DNA from: Chloroflexota bacterium
GTDB lineage: Bacteria > Chloroflexota > Dormibacteria > Dormibacterales > Dormibacteraceae
Direction: 5' to 3'
NCBI GenBank assembly: GCA_005888075.1
Contig: VBKD01000082.1
Span: 1-5,272, forward strand
DNA: 5,272 nucleotides
Shown: positions 1 to 4,575 of the stretch, piece after piece
Layout: the number at the start of each line of letters is the position of its first letter
How positions within the stretch are numbered: position 1 is the first letter of the stretch
Notes under the pieces: generated by a model
Seen by the model: the letters and a program-made list of their open reading frames with translations, nothing else
Told to the model about the DNA's origin: nothing
The model's database searches: none
Translations under genes and position numbers: made by a program

Positions 1-190
1 TCCAGCCGAACAGGTTGATGGTGCCGATGATCGGGATCAGGCCGATCAGGCCGGTGAGGGCGACCCGTCCGAACCAGTCAGGTGAGCTGGTGAACCAGAA
101 AAGGTCGAGCTCACCCTCGACGAGGCGGCTGCGCCACCGAGCCCCGTCCCACCACCAACGCCCGTCTGGTGAGATCAGCGCCGGCGACAC
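1..190 (-). CDS. Membrane protein, DUF4013-like N-terminus (partial, cut by left edge)
   Basis: Only the first 63 residues are in the window; the rest lies beyond base 1. The reading frame has a TAG stop just upstream of a GTG start (codon at 188-190), so this is the true N-terminal region. Residues 7-17 read SPDGRWWWDGA, a short Trp-rich motif that often precedes membrane domains in high-GC Gram-positive-type proteins and resembles the DUF2510-like WWDG motif. After a short linker, residues 39-63 begin a hydrophobic segment (DWFGRVALTGLIGLIPIIG) that resembles the opening of DUF4013 membrane proteins. The function of that family is not established. There is no Shine-Dalgarno sequence, but TTAGCCT lies six bases before the GTG, as expected for the -10 element of a leaderless message. 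The gene follows the small membrane-protein gene by 24 bases on the same strand, so co-transcription is also possible. The strand and frame are well supported; the family name is tentative. Confidence 0.7.
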   Translation of the reverse strand, partial: MSPALISPDGRWWWDGARWRSRLVEGELDLFWFTSSPDWFGRVALTGLIGLIPIIGTINLFGW

Positions 191-196
191 GCCCCA

Positions 197-203
197 AGGC
201 TAA
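197..203 (-). promoter_or_regulatory. Candidate leaderless -10 element (TTAGCCT) before the DUF4013-like gene
   Basis: The heptamer TTAGCCT on the minus strand is separated by six bases from the GTG at 188-190, exactly as in front of the ferritin-VIT1 gene. It lies in the 24-base gap after the small membrane-protein gene. If functional it would give the second gene its own leaderless transcript. There is no recognisable -35, and chance is a real alternative because the heptamer includes an in-frame TAG. Confidence 0.25.
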
Positions 204-214
204 CGCCAGGACGG

Positions 215-442
215 CTAGACGGGCCCTCCGGGCGTGAAGCGCCTTGCCAGCCGGCCTGCGAAACCCAGCAATCCAAAGGCAATGAAAACGACCACGCCGA
301 GGATCAGGTTGGACAGCCGGAGCCCGTATTTGAGCGTGCTCAGAACAAGGACGCCTCCACCCACCAAGGCGCCGAACATGACGCCCCAGCTCCAGGGGTG
401 GTCCGAAACCCATTGCGGCACCCGATTGCCGGTTGCACCCAT
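215..442 (-). CDS. Small two-helix membrane protein of unknown function
   Basis: This 75-residue protein begins MGATGNRVPQWVSDHPW and contains two hydrophobic stretches, about residues 19-40 (WGVMFGALVGGGVLVLSTLKYG) and 45-65. It ends in a basic segment (RLARRF), which suggests a cytoplasmic C-terminus by the positive-inside rule. The HPWxWGVMFGALVGG pattern resembles short membrane proteins seen in actinobacteria, but I cannot assign a function. I chose the ATG at 440-442 because the hydrophobic architecture is complete from there; an in-frame ATG at 455-457 would add five residues (MRLCL). Neither start has a clear ribosome binding site. The gene lies 24 bases upstream of the DUF4013-like gene on the same strand and is divergent from the MurI homologue across an 89-base spacer, so the two directions may share a promoter region. 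I see no clear promoter hexamers in that spacer. Confidence 0.65.
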   Translation of the reverse strand: MGATGNRVPQWVSDHPWSWGVMFGALVGGGVLVLSTLKYGLRLSNLILGVVVFIAFGLLGFAGRLARRFTPGGPV

Positions 443-531
443 GAGGCATAAACGCATGGGCGGACGAAGGGAGCCATAGCCGGCGACGCCGAACGGGCCG
501 CTTGAACTCGTCCAGGGCCGAGAATTGACCC

Positions 532-1326
532 GTGAACGAGGCCCCCATAGGTATCTTCGACTCGGGTGTCGGGGGGCTCTCGGTGCTGCGCGAGATCCGT
601 TCGGCATTGCCGAACGAGTCGATTCACTACGTGGCCGATTCGGCGAACGCCCCATGGGGTGACAAACCCCTCGGTTTCGTTCGCCGCCGGGGCCTCGAGA
701 TCGCCGAATTCCTCGTCGGCCAGGGTGTCAAGGCGATCGTCATCGGCTCGAACACCGGCACGGCGGGATCTGCCGAGGCCTTGCGCGCCGCCCTGACCAT
801 CCCGGTGGTCGGGATCGAGCCGGGGATCAAGCCCGCCGCTGCCGCGACAAGCTCGGGAATCGTCGGCGCGATCGTTCCCGCGGCCATGGGTGGGTCCGAC
901 CGGATGGCCAGCCTCCTGGACCGCTTCGGCAAGAACGTGAAGGTGATCAACCAGCCGGTACCCGGCCTGGTCGAGCACGTGGAAGCCGCCGATCTCGACA
1001 GCCCTGAGTTGAGGCGAAAGGTCGAAGGCTACATCCGGCCTCTGCTCGACGCGGGTGCGGACACGATCGTCCTCGGGTCGACGCATTACATCTTTCTCAA
1101 GCCCGTGATCTCGGACCTGGCCGGGCCCGGCGTGACGCTGGTCGACACCGGAGCCGCGGTCGCGCGTCAGCTGGGTCGAGTGCTGAACGAGCGCAACCTG
1201 GCCGCTGATGGCATCTCCTGCAGCACTGAGCACTTCTGGACGAGTGGCGACCCGTCCACCTCCGAACGAGTCATCTCGGTGCTGCTGGGCCGCGCGGTCC
1301 GGGTCGACAAACTTCCTGCCTCATGA
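532..1326 (+). CDS. murI: Glutamate racemase (MurI) homologue with both catalytic cysteines replaced by serine
   Basis: The 264-residue product is full length for the Asp/Glu racemase family (about 260-270). Glutamate racemase makes D-glutamate for peptidoglycan in the cytoplasm, using two cysteines as paired acid/base residues. The framework is clear: GIFDSGVGGLSVLRE at 7-21 (Asp10, Ser11), a YxxDSANAPWGDKP segment at 33-46, SNTGTA at 73-78, IEPGIKPAAAAT at 95-106, VEHVEA around Glu151, and LGSTHYIFLKP at 181-191. The expected CNTATA and GCTHYP cysteines are Ser73 and Ser183. The only Cys in the protein is Cys230, near the C-terminus and away from the active-site motifs. Asn74, Thr75, Thr184 and His185 are kept. 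The pocket segment usually containing two Thr reads GAIVPAAMGGSD, with Pro116 and Met119. The GTG start gives the canonical N-terminus; there is no good Shine-Dalgarno, and GAGAAT at 520-525 could be a leaderless -10. Family membership is secure; racemase activity is doubtful. The protein could be a pseudoenzyme, a racemase with other substrates, or a regulator (some MurI proteins inhibit DNA gyrase). Confidence 0.93.
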   Translation: MNEAPIGIFDSGVGGLSVLREIRSALPNESIHYVADSANAPWGDKPLGFVRRRGLEIAEFLVGQGVKAIVIGSNTGTAGSAEALRAALTIPVVGIEPGIKPAAAATSSGIVGAIVPAAMGGSDRMASLLDRFGKNVKVINQPVPGLVEHVEAADLDSPELRRKVEGYIRPLLDAGADTIVLGSTHYIFLKPVISDLAGPGVTLVDTGAAVARQLGRVLNERNLAADGISCSTEHFWTSGDPSTSERVISVLLGRAVRVDKLPAS

Positions 1327-1329
1327 GTG

Positions 1330-1349
1330 ACGGCGTCTCGAGACGCCGT
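1330..1349. terminator. Perfect 20-base GC-rich palindrome just after the MurI stop
   Basis: Starting three bases after the TGA, the half-site ACGGCGTCTC is followed directly by its exact reverse complement GAGACGCCGT. As RNA it would fold as an eight-base-pair stem with a UCGA loop. No run of T follows (the next bases are GAGATTGCC), so it is not a classical intrinsic terminator. U-less hairpins are reported as terminators in some actinobacteria. The position makes termination or 3'-end protection of the murI-like message the most likely role. A binding site for a dimeric protein is the alternative, since the perfect symmetry exists at the DNA level too. Confidence 0.5.
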
Positions 1350-1491
1350 GAGATTGCCTCGGCCCACGTCATCCGGCGGCTTACAAAAGCTTTAGGTGTT
1401 ACGCGCAATCTGCCAGTGATTCCCCAGTTGACTCCCAGCGATGGCGAGCAACTTGCGTCACGTGATTCACCTCCGCTGCCGGTCGTGACGG
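1350..1491 (+). promoter_or_regulatory. Leader region of the serine hydrolase gene with overlapping short palindromes
   Basis: This 142-base spacer is noticeably less GC-rich in its middle (about 1381-1435) than the genes on either side, as expected for a promoter region. TTGACT at 1428-1433 resembles a -35 hexamer, but no TANNNT box lies 16-18 bases downstream, so I do not call a promoter. At 1458-1470 two short palindromes overlap: TCACGTGA (1458-1465) and GTGATTCAC (1462-1470), 22-34 bases before the ATG, where a bound protein could block transcription or early elongation. No riboswitch or structural RNA is recognisable. Confidence 0.25.
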
Positions 1492-2451
1492 ATGCGTCGT
1501 TCAGTTCTCATCGCCCTGCTGGTCGCAGCCGCGGCCGTCTTGACGGTCGCACCGCCGGTCGCAGCCAAAGTTAGCGCTTCGAAGCAGCGCAATGCGCCGC
1601 TCGAAGCCGCCCAGCCGGCGTCGGCTGTCTCCACGGGCGTGCTCTCCAGCGCTACCCAGCATGTGGCCGCAACGCTGTCCACGCTCACACACAACCCGGT
1701 TGTGCTCAGCGCTGCAGTGGAGCACATCATCGCGGCCAGTGGTGGATCCGCCGGTGTAACCCTGATCGAGCTCGGCGGCGCCGGCCCGGTCACGTGGTCC
1801 TACGACGGCAATGCCATCTTCACCGCGGCCAGCACCTACAAGCTCGCCGCGCTGATGATGGAAGCGCAGAACATCGCCGCCGGCAGGACGGATCCGAACG
1901 GTGTCGTCTGCTTCGAGCCGGATGATTACGAGGAAGGCTGGTACGCCGACTATGCGCAGGGCGCCTGCTTCACTCGCAACGACCTCGCCTGGCGCGCCGG
2001 CATCAAGTCCGACAACACCGCGGGCCACATGCTGGTCCGCGATGTCGGTGGCTCTGACGCCTTGAACGCGTGGGCCGCCGCCCACGGCGCGAAGTCATCC
2101 TCTTTGTTCGATGTCAACACGACGACCTCGAATGACCTGGCCGCGCTGTGGGCGGCGGAGGCAAGAGGTGACCTGGGTGGCGCTGCAGCCGAGGCCTGGC
2201 TCTACCCCGCGCTTACCGGAACGGCCACCGAGAACGGCATCCCATCGGGTGTCGCCGGCGGGATAACCGTGGTGCACAAAAAAGGCGCAATCGACCTGGT
2301 CCAGAACGACGCCGCCCTGGTTTCAGGGCCAGATGGGGGCTACGTCCTGACGGTCATGACGGACGGCATCGGCGGCGACGCGGGCTGGCAGCTCATCGCC
2401 GCCATCTCATCGTCCGTGTGGCAGTTCGAGTCCTCACGGCCCAAAATCTAG
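1492..2451 (+). CDS. Exported beta-lactamase/transpeptidase-fold serine hydrolase, no Omega-loop Glu visible
   Basis: This 319-residue protein has a Sec-type signal peptide (MRRSVLIALLVAAAAVLTVA, probable cleavage after PVAA at about residue 25). A Ser/Thr/Ala/Gln-rich linker runs to about residue 70, followed by a PF13354-like (beta-lactamase2, class A) domain. The three active-site motifs are present in order: STYK at 114-117 (nucleophile Ser114, general base Lys117), SDN at 173-175, and KKG at 263-265 in place of KTG. Between SDN and KKG, where class A lactamases carry ExxLN, I find LFDVNTTTSNDLAALW and no glutamate in a matching place. Without the deacylating Glu, fast beta-lactam hydrolysis is unlikely. 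A peptidoglycan-directed DD-peptidase-like, esterase or penicillin-binding role outside the membrane is more plausible. Cys140 and Cys159 could form a disulfide. The ATG gives a complete signal peptide but has no strong ribosome binding site. The gene lies 165 bases after the murI-like gene on the same strand, with a hairpin between them. Its TAG overlaps the stop of the convergent ferritin-VIT1 gene. Confidence 0.88.
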   Translation: MRRSVLIALLVAAAAVLTVAPPVAAKVSASKQRNAPLEAAQPASAVSTGVLSSATQHVAATLSTLTHNPVVLSAAVEHIIAASGGSAGVTLIELGGAGPVTWSYDGNAIFTAASTYKLAALMMEAQNIAAGRTDPNGVVCFEPDDYEEGWYADYAQGACFTRNDLAWRAGIKSDNTAGHMLVRDVGGSDALNAWAAAHGAKSSSLFDVNTTTSNDLAALWAAEARGDLGGAAAEAWLYPALTGTATENGIPSGVAGGITVVHKKGAIDLVQNDAALVSGPDGGYVLTVMTDGIGGDAGWQLIAAISSSVWQFESSRPKI

Positions 2452-3614
2452 CCGCCGACCTTCGCGACCAACCCGATGGCGAATGTGATCCCGCCGACGA
2501 TGATTCCGGCGAGCGTCATCTCGAGGCCGGCCGACCACCAGGTCCGCAGCGTGAACAGCGACTTGGCCGCTCCGACCGCGAAGTGCGCGACCAGCGAGAC
2601 GAGCGCGGCTGTGATCACGGCGGTCGTGCCACGCAACCAGAAGAACGGAATCACAGGCACCATGGCGCCGACCAACGTGCTGACGCCCGCGGCGATCGCT
2701 GCCTGCGCGGGCCGGCTGGTCGCCTCCGTGTTGCCAAGCTCCTCCGGCGCATGCACCTTGAGCAGCGCGTCCGGATCCTTGGAGAGCTGCTGGGCAAGAT
2801 TGTCCGCCGTCGCCTTTTCGATTCCCTTCAGCTGGTAGAAAAGGGAGACCTCCTCGATCTCCTCCTCCGGATTCTCGATGATCTCCTGGCGTTCGCGCGC
2901 CACGTTGGCCGCGGCCACCTCTCCTTCCGACCGCTCGGCCAGGAAGGCGCCGGTCGCCATCGACAGAGCCGAGGCGATGGCTCCGAACAGGCCCGCCGTG
3001 AGGACGAAGCTCGATCCGCCGGTGGCGCCCGATACGCCGGCCACGATCCCGAACACCGCGGCCAGCCCGTCGTTGGCGCCGTAGATCGCGCCGGAAATCC
3101 ATCCCGATCCGGTGCGGTGCCAGGTCTCGCGCCCGAGTATCCGGTTGAGCCGGCCCTGCGGCGATGTCGCAGTGTCGACGGCGTGGTGCGCCACCTGCAT
3201 CGATTCGAGCGACTTCGAATGGCCCTGCTCCTCGGCGCGGATCGCCTGCAGCACGGCATCGGTCTCGGGATCGCCGGTCGACCGCTTGTAGCGGTCGGTG
3301 ATCTCGACTTCCTCCGCCGCCTCCATCCGGTCCATCACCGTCTCCACCGGCGCCAGCTTGGCCTGCAAGCGCTGTGCCACTGAGAGCTTGACCGAGCCGG
3401 CGTCGGGTACCGGCTGGCCCAGCTCGCGCAGCCGCTGCTCGATGCGCTGCCTGTGAGAACCCTCGGCGTCCGCGATGGCGCGGATGATCTCCGACTTCCT
3501 CTCGTCTTTCACCCGCTCCGCGAGGATTGTGTAGAGCATGCGGGCCTGCACCTCGCCGCGCCAGGCCTGAACGAGCCGGTCGACCGCCTCCTTTATGCTC
3601 GTTTGCTGCCCCAC
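2448..3614 (-). CDS. Ferritin-like/VIT1 fusion membrane protein (MbfA-type iron transporter)
   Basis: This 388-residue protein joins a cytosolic ferritin-like four-helix domain (about 1-145) to a VIT1/CCC1 transporter domain (about 170-388). The ferritin-like part has the expected di-iron ligands: Glu21 in helix 1, E51xxH54 in helix 2, a Glu-rich helix 3 (MEAAEEVEITDRY, 97-109) and E129xxH132 in helix 4. The VIT domain opens with SGAIYGANDGLAAVFGIVAG (Asp182) and has five hydrophobic helices at roughly 175-197, 203-226, 305-327, 331-354 and 361-386. The cytosolic insert after helix 2 carries E241, E244 and E252 with a Pro at 249, the spacing typical of VIT metal-binding helices. MbfA proteins of this architecture in rhizobia export iron and protect against peroxide, so an inner-membrane iron-efflux role is inferred. 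Helix 2 reads SMATGAFLAERSE, with Ala223 where VIT1 proteins often have Glu. The start is GTG with no Shine-Dalgarno; TTAGCCT six bases upstream fits a leaderless promoter. No Fur- or Irr-type box is evident upstream. Confidence 0.92.
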   Translation of the reverse strand: MGQQTSIKEAVDRLVQAWRGEVQARMLYTILAERVKDERKSEIIRAIADAEGSHRQRIEQRLRELGQPVPDAGSVKLSVAQRLQAKLAPVETVMDRMEAAEEVEITDRYKRSTGDPETDAVLQAIRAEEQGHSKSLESMQVAHHAVDTATSPQGRLNRILGRETWHRTGSGWISGAIYGANDGLAAVFGIVAGVSGATGGSSFVLTAGLFGAIASALSMATGAFLAERSEGEVAAANVARERQEIIENPEEEIEEVSLFYQLKGIEKATADNLAQQLSKDPDALLKVHAPEELGNTEATSRPAQAAIAAGVSTLVGAMVPVIPFFWLRGTTAVITAALVSLVAHFAVGAAKSLFTLRTWWSAGLEMTLAGIIVGGITFAIGLVAKVGG

Positions 3615-3627
3615 GCGATTAGGCTAA
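3615..3627 (-). promoter_or_regulatory. Candidate leaderless -10 element (TTAGCCT) before the ferritin-VIT1 gene
   Basis: On the minus strand TTAGCCT ends six bases before the GTG. The hexamer TAGCCT therefore occupies -12 to -7 if transcription begins at the G of GTG, and it matches TANNNT. The -35 region at a 17-base spacing (CCGTCA) matches TTGACA at only three positions. The absence of a Shine-Dalgarno sequence supports a leaderless start. The same heptamer at the same distance precedes the GTG at 190. Confidence 0.35.
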
Positions 3628-3672
3628 GCGAAAGTTCGTGACCTGACGGCGAGCCTGGGTGCTGCTAGGTCC

Positions 3673-4434
3673 TCAGCACGCGAGGTCGCGGTCGATCGTG
3701 GTCACGTACTGCACGAGCCAGACTTTGGCGCCCGTGAACCCGGTCGACGAGCAATACGTTCGGGCCTTTTTTGCGGTGCGCTGGCCAGTCGCCACCCAGT
3801 CCGCATCCACCGAGGCCTGATAGCCGCCCGTGATCGATCCCCACTGCGCGTCGGTGGAGTAGATACCGACCGGGGCGGTGGTGGCCGATCGAAGCGTCGA
3901 GATGATGCCCTGGATGGTGTACTGATTCAGGCTGAGGTCGCTGCTCGACCAGCTGTTGGCAGTTTCGACATCGAGCCACCACGCGCTCGGGGAGCTCACC
4001 GACTGCGCGCTCGCGTAAGTCAGGTCACGCTGCGCCTCGCTGCAGCCGACGGCCCAGGCGGCTTGCTGCGCGGGCGTGCCCGCAACGTTCGCGGAAGCGT
4101 TCGCGCACTCCTGTGTTGTGTGCCGGCCATCGACGGCGGTGTAAGACGGGTCATAACCCGTGTTGATGTACACGGCTCCGTTGCCGGTGTTCGCGGCGGC
4201 GCTGAATTCCGCCGACAGGCACTGGTTGTAGTAGGTGAACGGGTAGCCCGCATTGACGCCGACGATGCCGAAACCAGCCGCCGGCGCGGCCGCACCGCAC
4301 TGCACATACGAGTAGTCGTAACCCGTCGTGCCCGTGACGTACGGATTGGAAGCCGCAGCCGCGCCTATCTGGTTGATCACCAGCATTAGGACACCCAGGC
4401 CGGGCGACAAAGCAAGGGTTCGGGCACGCATCAC
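3673..4434 (-). CDS. Secreted GH25-like (lysozyme-like) TIM-barrel protein
   Basis: This 253-residue protein has an N-terminal signal peptide (hydrophobic PGLGVLMLVINQIGAAAA, probable cleavage near residue 28). The mature part follows the pattern of GH25-like/DUF1906-like exported proteins: GYDYSYVQCG at 38-47 (Asp40 at the end of the first strand), FGIVGVNAGYPFT at 55-67, AVYINTGYDP at 87-96, WWLDVETANSWS at 152-163 with the paired acids Asp155 and Glu157, VGIYSTDAQWGSITGGY at 189-205, DADWVATG at 210-217, and VWLVQYVTTIDRD near the end. In GH25 the DxE acids cleave the MurNAc-GlcNAc bond of peptidoglycan, so a muramidase-like cell-wall role is likely but not proven for this subgroup. Six cysteines (46, 72, 110, 131, 228, 253) could form three disulfides; the last is the terminal residue. 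The start is GTG at 4432-4434 or the next codon ATG; GGGGGA nine bases before the GTG is a possible ribosome binding site. The gene lies 58 bases upstream of the ferritin-VIT1 gene on the same strand. Confidence 0.88.
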   Translation of the reverse strand: MMRARTLALSPGLGVLMLVINQIGAAAASNPYVTGTTGYDYSYVQCGAAAPAAGFGIVGVNAGYPFTYYNQCLSAEFSAAANTGNGAVYINTGYDPSYTAVDGRHTTQECANASANVAGTPAQQAAWAVGCSEAQRDLTYASAQSVSSPSAWWLDVETANSWSSSDLSLNQYTIQGIISTLRSATTAPVGIYSTDAQWGSITGGYQASVDADWVATGQRTAKKARTYCSSTGFTGAKVWLVQYVTTIDRDLAC

Positions 4435-4441
4435 CGAACAC

Positions 4442-4457
4442 GGTCCCCCATGGGACC
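4442..4457 (-). promoter_or_regulatory. Short hairpin over the probable ribosome binding site of the GH25-like gene
   Basis: GGTCCC and GGGACC form a perfect six-base-pair stem around a four-base loop. On the minus strand the 3' arm overlaps GGGGGACC, the only Shine-Dalgarno-like sequence before the GTG/ATG start. Folding would hide the site from ribosomes, so translation could be dampened or conditional. A short GC-rich stem like this can also arise by chance. Confidence 0.3.
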
Positions 4458-4526
4458 TCGAGGAGTCAAATTAAGTTCAGTAAATCCTTCGCGATTGGAG
4501 CGGAGGGGCATGGTGTTCCGGGCGAA

Positions 4527-4541
4527 ACCGGTTCAACCGGT
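4527..4541. promoter_or_regulatory. Candidate operator: perfect inverted repeat ACCGGTT-C-AACCGGT
   Basis: A perfect seven-base inverted repeat with a one-base spacer lies in the 141-base spacer between the divergent GH25-like and acidic-protein genes. It ends 34 bases before the ATG of the plus-strand gene and lies 92 bases from the minus-strand start. The symmetry and the divergent context suit a dimeric regulator, but no regulator gene is in the window. The AT-rich stretch at about 4468-4490 is the likeliest core-promoter region for the minus-strand gene; no hexamer pair there is convincing. Confidence 0.35.
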
Positions 4542-4575
4542 CAATGGTGCATGCTGAGCGTTTTAAGGGGGAGAC

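Noticed and set aside
15..203. Plus-strand frame of 62 codons at the left edge
   Set aside because: The minus-strand reading gives a convincing SPDGRWWWDG plus membrane-helix sequence; the plus reading is Arg/Pro-rich without features.
340..1233. Long minus-strand open frame (297 codons) opposite the MurI homologue
   Set aside because: It lies antisense to a clear family member, its product is low-complexity Arg/Gly/Asp-rich without motifs, and such shadow frames are normal in GC-rich DNA.
1428..1456. TTGACT as a -35 promoter hexamer for the serine hydrolase gene
   Set aside because: The position 17 bases downstream reads ACTTGC, with no TANNNT box at any usual spacing.
1323..1574. 83-codon plus-strand frame whose ATG overlaps the MurI TGA (ATGA), suggesting translational coupling
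   Set aside because: It overlaps the signal-peptide region of the next gene by 83 bases. Third codon positions lose their G/C preference from about base 1390, it encodes through the palindrome, and the protein shows no motif. A very short coupled peptide cannot be excluded.
2418..3383. Long plus-strand open frame (321 codons) opposite the ferritin-VIT1 gene
   Set aside because: Its Arg/Gly/Leu/His-rich translation has no domain, whereas the minus-strand frame encodes an unmistakable two-domain protein.
4063..4389. Plus-strand frame of 108 codons opposite the GH25-like gene
   Set aside because: It is antisense to a well-supported secreted protein and its Arg/Val-rich translation has no recognisable domain.
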